NCBI GenBank assembly: GCA_026168455.1 | Contig: CM047426.1 | Span: 60,609,458 to 60,673,457 of the forward strand | Reading direction: 5' to 3' | Source of the DNA: Theocolax elegans | Lineage: Eukaryota > Arthropoda > Insecta > Hymenoptera > Cerocephalidae | Length of the DNA stretch: 64,000 nucleotides | In this document: positions 53,371-63,620 of the stretch, piece after piece | Numbering within the stretch: position 1 is the first letter of the stretch | Layout of the letters: the number at the start of each line of letters is the position of its first letter | Made by a program: the position numbers and the translations under genes | The notes under the pieces: model-generated | What the model was told of the DNA's origin: nothing | Databases searched by the model: none | What the model saw: only the letters and a program-made list of their open reading frames with translations

Positions 53371-54010
53371 AAATAGTTTCAGCTGTATACTTTAGAGATC
53401 AGAGAGCCTACTTATTGAGAAAAATGCATCAAAATATCTATATCCATTATTAAAGCTATAATTTTATTACTGTCCTATATATGAGCCAAGCCAGCAGTCT
53501 AAAGGTTAAAAATAAAATCAAGAAATTTATAGATAACACAGATTACCCAACGACTCCAATTATACCAAGATATATCGGTAAAGTAGATGTCGCACCAGCT
53601 GTTAATCAGTAGATAAGTAATTTGAAATTAAAATTAACAGCTTCAATTAAAAATTATACAATTTATAGAAGAAAATCATTAAAGTTGTAAGTAAGAATAA
53701 TTTTTTTGCAAAAAATAATTTATTAAATTTGGGACAATTATATGCGTTAGAATCTTTATTGTATCATTATGAAAAATTGAAGTCATTATTTATCTTCCGA
53801 TAGTCGATGGTAAATTTTGTACACCCTCCATTGTTATCCTTTACTTATTGTTATACTTTGACGTTATCCTACAATGTAGTAGAATTAAAACGTATACATC
53901 GTTTTCACGAAGATATTTAATTTTTATTTTGTGCTGTAAAGTGTGTGGTTGAAGTTTTGTTTATTTATATATTATTATTATGTAAATTCTGTTGTTTTTT
54001 GTTAATAAAC
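53371..54010. other. AT-rich DNA, one weak coding-like patch
   Basis: Around 53545-53610 a + strand frame reads YPTTPIIPRYIGKVDVAPAV then stops; too short to name. The remainder is featureless. Confidence 0.3.
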
Positions 54011-54055
54011 AGTGCCTGAAGAGGTCTGCAAACCAGCGGACGAAACGTTGCACGA
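54011..54055 (+). ncRNA. Hammerhead-ribozyme-like motif (degenerate)
   Basis: CTGAAGA (54016-54022) fits the CUGANGA core; GTCTGC (54024-54029) pairs with GCGGAC (54036-54041) with one G-U as stem II; GAAAC follows at 54042; CGT/ACG (46-48 and 52-54) can form a 3-bp stem III. The base after stem III is A where U is needed, so cleavage is doubtful. Similar motifs are known in the ends of Penelope-like elements. Treat as a candidate. Confidence 0.35.
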
Positions 54056-54069
54056 TTTTTTAAATTGAG

Positions 54070-54825
54070 AATAAGAGTTTTTTATTCCTTATTCAACTTG
54101 GTTTGACCCTCAAAGATCGACTTCTCCTTCTTTCCAATAGTCGAACTAGAAAGAAAAGTATAATTATTCCAAGACGAAATAAAACTGTTAGTAGTAAAGA
54201 CAGTTGTATCAAAGCTATTGGTATATTCAACAGCTTACCAAACAATTTAACAATGCTGAATACTAAAAATAAGAAGTCTAAACTTAAAAACTGGATCAAA
54301 TTTAATTAATTTTATTACATTTATATTTATTATTTTTACGAATAAAATTTTATTATAATGTTATATATTACAAAATGTTTATTAAAACAAGTAAAGTTCT
54401 ATATTATATTACAGTTGTTTCAAAAATCAAACAGAAAAGTTGTATTAGGTTAATTAGATATAAGTACGTAGGTTATAAAGTAGTTTTTAGGTTATTGTAA
54501 TGGGTGAATGGTATAATGGGGACGTTGTGGTGAGTAATCTGGGAGTCCGATACTCGTTTGTACTATCCCCATGTATGAATGGTTTTATGAGCGTATGGAA
54601 AATGGTATAATGTATATCTAAAAGTCTGATGTACACATGTACTATCCTAATGAGTGAAATGTGATTTATGATAAGTCTATTATTCTCCGGACCTGCGAAG
54701 AGGAAACAGCATTTTCCTGTGCAGGAATTGCGGCGTTATAATTAGTTATTATGTGTATAATATGTAATCGAATTGCGAATGTTATTATGTAACTCTTGAA
54801 TAAATAAATAAATATAATAATAATT
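54070..54825 (+). mobile_element. 5'-truncated non-LTR retrotransposon (3' end)
   Basis: A short ORF2-end fragment (54103-54309) is followed by about 500 bp of non-coding DNA with the 3'-end block GCGAAGAGGAAACAGCATTTT and a terminal AATAAATAAATAAATA tail (about 54795-54815). The clade is not determined. Confidence 0.55.
54103..54309 (+). pseudogene. Non-LTR ORF2 C-terminal fragment
   Basis: The frame reads SRTRKKSIIIPRRNKTVSSK then IGIFNSLPNNLTMLNTKNK, matching the xxPRxxTxxxxxSFxxxGxxxxNxLPxxL pattern that ends many non-LTR ORF2 proteins, and ends with a stop at 54309. About 68 residues. Confidence 0.5.
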
Positions 54826-56122
54826 TTGGTAGGTCTGTATAGGCACAAATTATTAACAACGTAATTAGATTGTAAAATAATTAAATAATTAAATTAAATT
54901 GTAATAAAACCAGTAATACAATGTCATTAATACAATTAGTAATTAAATTATAATTATATTTTAATAAAACGATTTAATCTGCTGTGGTACTTAATTGAAA
55001 AATGTAATGATTATAATTTGAAAAGTACCACCAAGATGTTTATAAATTCCTGATCCAGTGTTGTCTTGTACTAGAACCACTTCTACACATAATGTGTTTT
55101 CGTGCTGAAAAGTGACGGATATAACAACTGAGTTTTCTTTACCTTATAAATACTCAATGCTATATCTTGTAACAAATCGTCACATAAATTTAGAATACAT
55201 GTGAAATATTATATTTTTAAAAAATTGACCAATGTAATTTCACGCATTGTTTGAATTAAAAAATGTAGTAGTTTTTTATTCAATAATGCAAAAACGTTGA
55301 TTTTTGAACGCTTAAAAAATAAACACTTTAAGAATTTTATCGAAAAGTACTGTAAACCATCGCTTACTTAAATAACTGATAGTTATAATATTCTTAAATT
55401 GGCACGAAGAAGAATAATTAATTACAATTTTAACATTTTTTACTGCTATTTTTTCACCAGTTCTTACAGACGTGTTACTAATGTCAGTCGATAAATCATA
55501 GGAAAATACATTATTCAATCTCCTTTCGGAATAATGTACATAATTCTCGAAAAAAGTGGTCTTTTTGACATTTCTTTTGACCAATAGGCCTTTCTTCTAT
55601 TATAATATTTATTTTATTTTATACTATAATTTATTTCATATCATCTGAAACGCATAAAGTCAAGTCAGTTATGTAACATTTCCATTTTAGAAATTGTTGT
55701 ACTTTACATACCTGAGAATTTATTATAAGATAATTTTTTAGAAACAATTTAAATTTAATTTTATAATTCTATTGTTATGTTATACTTACAACTTTATTTA
55801 CGACTCTTTTCCGTAGCTCTACTACTTCTGCTTAATGTCAGCAATTTTTACCTTTTTCAATACAGTGCTAGTAGCCTGTGTAATTTAACCGATATATTAA
55901 AATATTCATACATGTCCTTTAGTTTATTTTTGTACACATGCAATCAAAATCTTAGTTATGTATAACAAACATAATTGAACATAGTCGTTGCAACTAACTT
56001 AACATGGTAAGGGTTTTTTGCCAGCAACTAAACCTAATAAAGGTAGCAGCAGCATATTATCTGCATTTTTTAACGATAGCGGAAACTAAATAACCCAATA
56101 ACCCAATAAAAGAATAAATAAA
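54826..56122. other. AT-rich DNA, nothing recognised
   Basis: A 90-codon minus-strand frame (55312-55584) and a 62-codon plus-strand frame (55777-55965) have no recognisable motif. Could be intron or flank of the gene relic that starts at 56123. Confidence 0.35.
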
Positions 56123-56267
56123 ATGTTTGCACTAGTATTTTGGCTGAAATCTAAACAGGTTAGTATTGTACAATCTACAGACTTGTACCCTCCAAAAGAA
56201 GAAGATGAGATTAGTGGAGTCATATATAGCAAAACGTCTTATAAGGCTAAAATTGTAAAAAAGAGTT
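56123..56267 (+). pseudogene. Host-like gene relic, exon 1
   Basis: ATG at 56123 opens MFALVFWLKSKQVSIV, then DLYPPKEEDEISGVIY and SYKAKIVKKS, ending at a strong splice donor (AGTT|GTAAGTAC, donor GT at 56268). The M-x-A-L-V-x-W start with a short Tudor/chromo-like beta pattern is familiar from insect proteins that often carry a BEN domain further on; that link is from general recognition, not proven here. A later exon is interrupted by retrotransposons, so the gene is broken. The only host-like coding trace in the window. Confidence 0.5.
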
Positions 56268-56347
56268 GTAAGTACAGCACAAGATCTGTATAAGTACGCA
56301 TATGAATTTATAAATAATTTTTATAATCTATAAAATTTCTTTTACAG

Positions 56348-56622
56348 ATAATAAAAATTATTTAGAATATATTAAGGTTGCCACTAAGGGTGACATATTA
56401 ATTAAAAATAAAAATACTAATAAAAAATTAGATCAACTTCAAAAAAATAAAGATGAGAAAAATAGTAAAAAAACGAAAATTTGATAAAAAAAGATATTAT
56501 AAAAAATAAAAGCAGGGAGCTACGTAATACTCCTTCAATATTTGTAGACTTTGATTCACAAGCTTGTAGTTCAACAAAAACATATGAGGGAAATGTTGCT
56601 AAAATACATAATGTTCATATAT
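56348..56622 (+). pseudogene. Host-like gene relic, exon 2
   Basis: Begins after a good acceptor (TTTCTTTTACAG, 56336-56347); the 80-bp intron has normal ends. In frame with exon 1 it reads NYLEYIKVATKGDILIKN and reaches a stop at 56482. A one-base slip in the A-run at about 56467-56473 would instead continue through RELRNTPSIFVDFDSQACSS to a stop at 56622, which looks coding. So either a frameshift pseudogene or a base-call error in a homopolymer. Confidence 0.45.
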
Positions 56623-56646
56623 AAATATAGCATGAATGTTTGGTAG

Positions 56647-56858
56647 TATGAAAAAGAACAACAAAAAAATAGAGAATGCAATACTAAAGGGAAAAGCCAA
56701 AATGCATCTGATTCTGACCGCTATGAACAGAGTGAGGAAAAGAGCGACCGGGACGAAAACAAGAGTGTAGATGATAACGAAGACGACGATTTGCTGAACT
56801 ATTCTGATATCGATAAAGAGAGCCATTTCAAAAGAGAACTCGAAAGAGATAGATAGAT
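56647..56858 (+). pseudogene. Host-like gene relic, exon 3 start (acidic region)
   Basis: The frame from 56647 (after a weak TTTGGTAG acceptor) is strongly acidic: SDSDRYEQSEEKSDRDENKS, then DDNEDDDLLNYSDIDKES and KRELERDR, then runs into a (GATA)n tract that is the tail of an inserted retrotransposon. The charged, Ser/Asp/Glu-rich composition suits a linker of a nuclear protein. Confidence 0.45.
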
Positions 56859-56972
56859 AGATAGATAGATCTTTATTAGGTTTCATTGGGGTAGAAACCT
56901 CATAAACACATTTTACAATAAGCGCTTATACATATAAATATATATAAATATACAAAATGATAAAACAAAAGA

Positions 56973-57013
<41 letters not shown>

Positions 57014-57806
57014 TAATTATAGATATAAAAAATGACTTAGATACGGCGCTAGAATATAAATAAAACATAAAAATACGTGATAAATGATAAAAATAAAGAT
57101 AAAAACTGTGTTCAGTGTCAATGTTTACTGTATATCGCTTATTCACGGACAGTTTAGACTCTCACCCTATCATTCCAGGCTGTACAGTCTAGCTTCAATA
57201 GATGCTCGAATAATAATGACTTAAATTGATTCAAGTGGGATAGTTTAAATGGGATGTTAGGGAGTGAATTTAGTAATTTAGAGGCAACGATAACAAAAGA
57301 TTTTTGAATTAAGTGATTCTGTTCGAGGTGGTAAATAGATTAACGATTTAGGAGGAAAACGAGATGACTGACGATAATGATTTTCTGAATTAATAGCTCT
57401 AATGAAGTGATCAGACAGGTAATGAGGCGAATATCGAGCTAGAACTGTAAAAGCCAAAGTGCCATTGAAAAATAAACGTCTCGATTCAACCGTCAGCCAT
57501 CGTAATTGCAACCTATAGGGTGTTACGTGACCATATCTATGTAGATTTTCCCATACAAATCTAACACAAGCATTAAGTAGACGTTGAAGCTTCAAATTCT
57601 TTGTCTGATCTAAGTCATTATAAATAGCACTTGCGTAATCGAAATGAGGCATTATCAGCTCCTCCACTAGGTATCTTCTAGTATTCTGAGATAAAGCTCT
57701 CTTGTGAAAACGCAGTGAATGCAAAACTCCATGAACCCTTTGAGATATAGTTAGGACGTGCTTGGACCAGTCAAGAATGGACGATATCCAAATGCCCAAA
57801 GAGTGA
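56847..57806 (-). mobile_element. 5'-truncated non-LTR copy 2 in exon 3
   Basis: Minus-strand copy with (TATC)n-like 3' tail at 56847-56871, AT-rich 3' UTR including (AAT)n at 56967-57010, and an ORF2 end (57278-57800). It is related to the 1.5-6.9 kb element. The 5' end breaks in a GA run at about 57807. Confidence 0.75.
57278..57806 (-). pseudogene. ORF2 C-terminal region, copy 2
   Basis: Reads SLGIWISSILDWSKHVLTIS, LIMPHFDYASAIYNDLDQTK and RLLNACVRFVWENLHRYGHV, block for block like 1924-2703 but clearly diverged, so a different subfamily. RT and endonuclease are missing. Open-frame residues upstream of 57806 belong to GA-repeat and host exon DNA. Confidence 0.8.
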
Positions 57807-57883
57807 GCTAGAGAGAGAGAGAGAGAGAGAACCCGAAAGGGAGAGAGTCCGGGAGAGAAAACGCGAACAGGAGAAAGCTTGAG
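57807..57883 (+). pseudogene. Host-like exon 3, middle piece (RE-rich)
   Basis: Between two retrotransposon insertions the + strand reads EREPERERVRERKREQEKA in one frame, from a GA-rich repeat with variation (GAACCCGAAAGG and so on). It fits as a continuation of the charged exon at 56647-56858 and of the piece at 59408. Confidence 0.45.
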
Positions 57884-58143
57884 ATTGATTGATAACTTAT
57901 TTATTTTTGCCAAGGTGGAGTACACCGAATGGCAGTAGAAGATTAATAGAAAATATAAATATAAATAAATATACATACCAATCATTAGTACAATATATCG
58001 TAAAATATAAAAGATAAAATCGAATATATGACTTAAAAATAAAACGGAAATTTTGCAAACAATAAATAGTATAATAAAAAAAAATATTTTGAATATTACA
58101 AAAACGCTAGACTAAAAATTCATCTGCAATATCACAGAAACAC

Positions 58144-58422
58144 CCCTATCAGCACACAATGTATTAAAAACGTTTAAATTACGTTGCGGCTAAAACCTTT
58201 AATCGTTAGAATTTAATACTTGAAAAACGTTTGAACCGCGTTTAAATTTGGTTAAAATGTCCTCTTCAATTTTAGGAAACTAATATTTTTTAATTATTTC
58301 AAACGTATTTTAACGTTGGATAAACAAAATTATCCGATGTATATTATTATGGAGCATGCGCAGTTGTTACTTATCAATTATAGCTATGCACAATTGTCAT
58401 TTTTGCAAATATAATTAATTTA

Positions 58423-58457
<35 letters not shown>

Positions 58458-58742
58458 TTATATTTATTAATAAATATAAAAATAGCATTCGCGCATATCT
58501 ATAATTGATAAGTAACAACTGCGCATGCTTCATAATAATATACATAGGATAATTTTGTTTATCCAACGTTAAAAATACGTTTGAAATAGTTACAAAATAT
58601 TACTTTCCTAAAATTAAGGAGGACATTTTAACCAAATTTAAACGTAGTTCAAACGTTTTTCAAGTATTAAATACTAACGTTTAAAGGTTTTAGCCGCAAC
58701 GTAATTTAAAAACGTTTTTAAGACATTGTGTTCTGATAGGGA
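58144..58742. mobile_element. Palindromic MITE (~600 bp)
   Basis: Ends CCCTATCAGCACACAATG and, inverted, CCCTATCAGAACACAATG; arms of about 290 bp meet in an (AT)n core (58425-58452). Inner blocks such as GCGCAGTTGTTACTTATC pair with GATAAGTAACAACTGCGC. The superfamily is not determined; no clear target duplication. A second copy at 59849-60398 lacks its left ~45 bp because the tandem duplication starts inside it. Confidence 0.75.
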
Positions 58743-58792
58743 CTACCAATACATGGACGCATATTCTTTCGCAATTGATTGCCCATTACTGG

Positions 58793-59400
58793 CTAAAAAT
58801 GTATTATATTTAGACTTAAAGATATTAACATTAAGACTATCTCGGATCCCTTTTGGTATCGTTTCCCATAAAGCATGGCCTGGTTTATGAAGGAAGATTT
58901 GTACACGTCAGTGTTGACTACAGGAATGTCAAAAATAGATTCTATGCGTTTAGAACGTCGAAGGTCTTCATTCACAAATTTCGCGGTTTTTCAGAGTAAA
59001 TCAACTTGTACACAGCTATCCCTAGGAAATACGTGCGCCGATTTGATAATGTAAGCCAACCCAAATGATCATAATATTGTTGAAGTGAAGAATCACGTCT
59101 AAGATGAAATATAAACCTAACAATTGTGTTACGTAAACGTTGCAACTTCACTACAAAATAAGAAGGGATATCAGCATAGACCAAACATCCATAGTCAAAA
59201 TGAGGGATTAATAAGGTGTTGGCAAGCAGTATTCGAGCTTTGAGAGGTAAACAGTAGTAGCCCTTATAGCGGAGTCTATAAAGAGTGTAGCGTATCTTCG
59301 AACTGATTGCTGCAACTTGAGCATTCCAAGATAAATCATACTTCAAATGTAATTTTAATGACCCAAGCATTTAACAGACTCACTCAGAGGGATTACCACT
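58793..59400 (-). pseudogene. ORF2 C-terminal region, copy 3
   Basis: The frame from about 59400 reads SLDSVVIPLSESVKCLGSLK, SWNAQVAAISSKIRYTLYRL, LLIPHFDYGCLVYADIPSYF and RRTYFLGIAVYKLI, then after a frameshift near 58975 continues LRRSKRIESIFDIPVVNTDV and YKSSFINQAMLYGKRYQKG. Homologous to 1924-2703 but distant. Confidence 0.75.
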
Positions 59401-59407
59401 GAATCAA

Positions 59408-59409
59408 GA

Positions 59410-59441
<32 letters not shown>

Positions 59442-59545
59442 ATGCCAAAAAGCGAGAGTTCGAGAGACGCGAAGAGAAGAAAGCTTTAAGAAGAGTACAA
59501 CATAACGGCAGAAATCGCTCCAGATCGCAGAAAAGACAAGAAAAT
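59408..59545 (+). pseudogene. Host-like exon 3, end piece with splice donor
   Basis: After a GA run the frame reads ENAKKREFERREEKKALRRV then QHNGRNRSRSQKRQEN and meets a donor (GAAAAT|GTAAGC, GT at 59546). The charged RE/RS-like composition continues that of the pieces at 56647 and 57807. About 650 bp beyond contain no further recognisable exon before the duplication repeats. Confidence 0.45.
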
Positions 59546-59848
59546 GTAAGCTTATTATACTTAGCCCGTCGTTATTGATATACTATGTTGCCATCAATTT
59601 AGTTAATATTAGTTTTTTGCGATCAAAAGTATAACTGTCTTTCTTTTTTCTATAATTTCAATATATGAGTTCGATACTGTGGTAAATATATAATATTTAA
59701 TAATTTTACTAACTACAACATGTATAGGATTATTTTTATTCCAACGCTAAATAACTTGAATGTTTATTAGTTATCAAAAACACCTTTCAAAAAGGTGTCA
59801 AAACCCGCAAGTATATGTTATTCTAAACAAACTTTGAAAATTGTTATC

Positions 59849-61065
59849 GGCTAAAACCTTTAATCGTTAGAATTTAATACTTGAAAAACGTTTGAACCGC
59901 GTTTAAATTTGGTTAAAATGTCCTCTTCAATTTTAGGAAACTAATATTTTTTAATTATTTCAAACGTATTTTAACGTTGGATAAACAAAATTATCCGATG
60001 TATATTATTATGGAGCATGCGCAGTTGTTACTTATCAATTATAGCTATGCACAATTGTCATTTTTGCAAATATAATTAATTTATATTTATATATATATAT
60101 ATATATATATTAATTTATATTTATTAATAATATAAAAATAGCATTCGCGCATATCTATAATTGATAAGTAACAACTGCGCATGCTTCATAATAATATACA
60201 TAGGATAATTTTGTTTATCCAACGTTAAAAATACGTTTGAAATAGTTACAAAATATTACTTTCCTAAAATTAAGGAGGACATTTTAACCAAATTTAAACG
60301 TAGTTCAAACGTTTTTCAAGTATTAAATACTAACGTTTAAAGGTTTTAGCCGCAACGTAATTTAAAAACGTTTTTAAGACATTGTGTTCTGATAGGGACT
60401 ACCAATACATGGACGCATATTCTTTCGCAATTGATTGCCCATTACTGGCTAAAAATGTATTATATTTAGACTTAAAGATATTAACATTAAGACTATCTCG
60501 GATCCCTTTTGGTATCGTTTCCCATAAAGCATGGCCTGGTTTATGAAGGAAGATTTGTACACGTCAGTGTTGACTACAGGAATGTCAAAAATAGATTCTA
60601 TGCGTTTAGAACGTCGAAGGTCTTCATTCACAAATTTCGCGGTTTTTCAGAGTAAATCAACTTGTACACAGCTATCCCTAGGAAATACGTGCGCCGATTT
60701 GATAATGTAAGCCAACCCAAATGATCATAATATTGTTGAAGTGAAGAATCACGTCTAAGATGAAATATAAACCTAACAATTGTGTTACGTAAACGTTGCA
60801 ACTTCACTACAAAATAAGAAGGGATATCAGCATAGACCAAACATCCATAGTCAAAATGAGGGATTAATAAGGTGTTGGCAAGCAGTATTCGAGCTTTGAG
60901 AGGTAAACAGTAGTAGCCCTTATAGCGGAGTCTATAAAGAGTGTAGCGTATCTTCGAACTGATTGCTGCAACTTGAGCATTCCAAGATAAATCATACTTC
61001 AAATGTAATTTTAATGACCCAAGCATTTAACAGACTCACTCAGAGGGATTACCACTGAATCAAGA

Positions 61066-61097
<32 letters not shown>

Positions 61098-61503
61098 ATG
61101 CCAAAAAGCGAGAGTTCGAGAGACGCGAAGAGAAGAAAGCTTTAAGAAGAGTACAACATAACGGCAGAAATCGCTCCAGATCGCAGAAAAGACAAGAAAA
61201 TGTAAGCTTATTATACTTAGCCCGTCGTTATTGATATACTATGTTGCCATCAATTTAGTTAATATTAGTTTTTTGCGATCAAAAGTATAACTGTCTTTCT
61301 TTTTTCTATAATTTCAATATATGAGTTCGATACTGTGGTAAATATATAATATTTAATAATTTTACTAACTACAACATGTATAGGATTATTTTTATTCCAA
61401 CGCTAAATAACTTGAATGTTTATTAGTTATCAAAAACACCTTTCAAAAAGGTGTCAAAACCCGCAAGTATATGTGTTATTCTAAACAAACTTTGAAAATT
61501 GTT
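59849..61503. repeat. 1.66-kb tandem duplication, unit 2
   Basis: Contains the second copies of the partial MITE (59849-60398), the ORF2 end (60449-61056), the GA run and exon end piece (61066-61201, same GT donor) and the hairpin block (61431-61470). Confidence 0.9.
60449..61056 (-). pseudogene. ORF2 C-terminal region, copy 3 duplicated
   Basis: Duplicate of 58793-59400 with no visible coding difference. Confidence 0.75.
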
Positions 61504-63620
61504 ATCTGATAAATAAAATTGTTATCTGTCTGATAAATTTTAAAGTATAAGATAAAAATATCTTTGATTCTAATTCCCATATTTTCTCTACTTATTTATA
61601 TTTTTATTACACCTTTTCTATATCTAACTTATATTCCATAATACTTTTCTGCAATTGAAAGTATTCAATTCGAAAACACCTTCCAAGAAGGTGTCAAAAC
61701 CCGCAAGTATTGTGCTATTCTAATCAAACTTTGAAAATTGTTATCTGATAAATAAATTCTGCAATTCAATCTGACATTGTTATCTAATAAATAAATAATT
61801 TTAATTTCTAACTACCTTATTTTATCTATTTCTTTGAATTTTAATGAAACATTTTTATAAATATTACGAAAATTTCGTATAAAAAATTTCTGCAATTGAA
61901 GGAATTGAAATGAAACTGAAATCGACAAGTATTTTGAATCGTACCATAAATTTACATTTTATATAAACATTTTTATATATATTACTTAAACTTCGTAAAA
62001 AGTTTCTGCAATTGAAAGCACTGAAATCAAACTGTAATCGACAAGTATTTTGAACCATGCAAAAATTTCTACCAATCTGAATACAGATTTTTTTATATGA
62101 AAAGTATCTTACACTATTATTTTTCATTTCTGGCCCTCACATGTTTTACAGTAATAAATAAATAATATTCTAATGATATTAATTTGTGCAAAATTAATTT
62201 CTGCAATACTAATAAAATGGACATTTCTTTTTTATTCTTTTAAATAATAAAATAATACTTGCACCACCGTTGGTTAAACGCTTCATATATGTGTTAATTC
62301 TGACTATATTAACTGATGTTACATTTTATAAATAATTACATACATCTTAGCTTTTATCTTATTAATTAATTAATTAATTGGTAAAATCATGTAGATTGTA
62401 TATCCAGGGTTAAGCGAAATAATAATTATTTTACATAACTACTAAGAAAAACTTGCTAATCAGCGACGGAGGTCATACGATGTCTTGGTGAAGAAAGCAC
62501 TTGTTGAAAATACAGTCGCTAGTGGTGCTTGTATCAATCGGCCGGGGACGGGAATCAAACCTGGGACCTCCAGATTATGAGTCCGTCGCCCTACCGACCA
62601 AGCCATCGCAGGCCTCTTTTAGGAACTTTATTAGATAAAAATAATGATGTCTATTTTATCATTGGTGATGTAGGATATTAAAATTACCAGATAGTATTGC
62701 AATAGTTATATATTATTACTATCATTGCAGTTTCTTCACGGTATTATATACTTTCATAAATGTAAAGGAATACATTAGTAAGTCAGAATTAACACATATA
62801 TGAAGCGTTTAACCAACGGTGGTGCAAGTATTATTTTATTATTTAAAAGAATAAAAAAGAAATGTCCATTTTATTAGTATTGCAGAAATTAATTTTGCAC
62901 AAATTAATATAATTAGAATATTATTTATTTATTACTGTAAAACATGTGAGGACCAGAAATGAAAAATAATAGTGTAAGATACTTTTCATATAAAAAAATC
63001 TGTATTCAGATTGGTAGAAATTTTTGCATGATTCAAAATACTTGTCGATTACAGTTTGATTTCAGTGCTTTCAATTGCAGAGACTTTTTACGAAGTTTAA
63101 GTAATATATATAAAAATGTTTATATAAAATGTAAATTTATGGTACGATTCAAAATACTTGTCGATTTCAGTTTCATTTCAATTCCTTCAATTGCAGAAAT
63201 TTTTTATACGAAATTTTCGTAATATTTATAAAAATGTTTCATTAAAATTCAAAGAAATAGATAAAATAAGGTAGTTAGAAATTAAAATTATTTATTTATC
63301 AGATAACAATTTTCAAAGTTTGATTAGAATAGCACAATACTTGCGGGTTTTGACACCTTCTTGGAAGGTGTTTTCGAATTGAATACTTTCAATTGCAGAA
63401 AAATATTATGGAATATAAGTTAGATATAGAAAAGGTGTAATAAAAATATAAATAAGTAGAGAAAATATGGGAATTAGAATCAAAGATATTTTTATCTTAT
63501 ACTTTAAAATTTATCAGACAGATAACAATTTTATTTATCCGATAACAATTTTCAAAGTTTGATTAGAATAACACATATACTTGCGGGTTTTGACACCTTT
63601 TTGAAAGGTGTTTTTGATTT
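61431..63620. mobile_element. Foldback family F, large copy (~900-bp arms)
   Basis: The left arm 61431-62345 and right arm 62757-63620 are reverse complements (mirror 87-codon frames at 61864-62127 and 62959-63222 result). The outer arms hold tandem ~240-bp subunits, each with the hairpin ACACCTTTCAAAAAGGTGT or ACACCTTCCAAGAAGGTGT followed by CAAAACCCGCAAGTAT. The centre (62346-62756) contains a SINE. No transposase. Arm fragments recur at 7.4, 22.6-24.8, 27.5 and 63.7 kb. Confidence 0.8.
62455..62613 (-). mobile_element. tRNA-derived SINE, copy 2
   Basis: Same SINE as at 34201: on the minus strand GGCCTGCGATGGCTTGGTCG (A box), CTCATAATCTGG (loop with CAT, Met-like), B box GGTTTGATTCC (one change from consensus), ending in GTCGCTGATTAGC. 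The body differs from copy 1 at several positions. Target duplication not resolved. It sits in the loop of foldback F. Confidence 0.8.

Larger units (their letters stand above)
57884..59407 (-). mobile_element. 5'-truncated non-LTR copy 3, carrying a MITE
   Basis: The 3' end has an (AATC)n-type tail (57884-57898 on the + strand reads GAGATTGATTG), followed by a 3' UTR, a palindromic MITE (58144-58742) and an ORF2 end (58793-59400). A third related lineage. It breaks at the GA-rich junction around 59408. The part from 58188 on is repeated in tandem at 59849. Confidence 0.75.
58188..59848. repeat. 1.66-kb tandem duplication, unit 1
   Basis: Starts at GGCTAAAACCTTTAATCG within the MITE and ends at TTGAAAATTGTTATC; unit 2 starts immediately with GGCTAAAACC. 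The offset is 1661 at the left and 1656 further on because the AT run differs. All open frames are identical between units. Confidence 0.9.

Noticed and set aside
61864..62127. 87-codon Cys-containing frame with an inverted twin at 62959-63222
   Set aside because: Mirror copies come from the foldback arms; AT-rich, no conserved motif, and the hairpin-bearing subunits extend through it.
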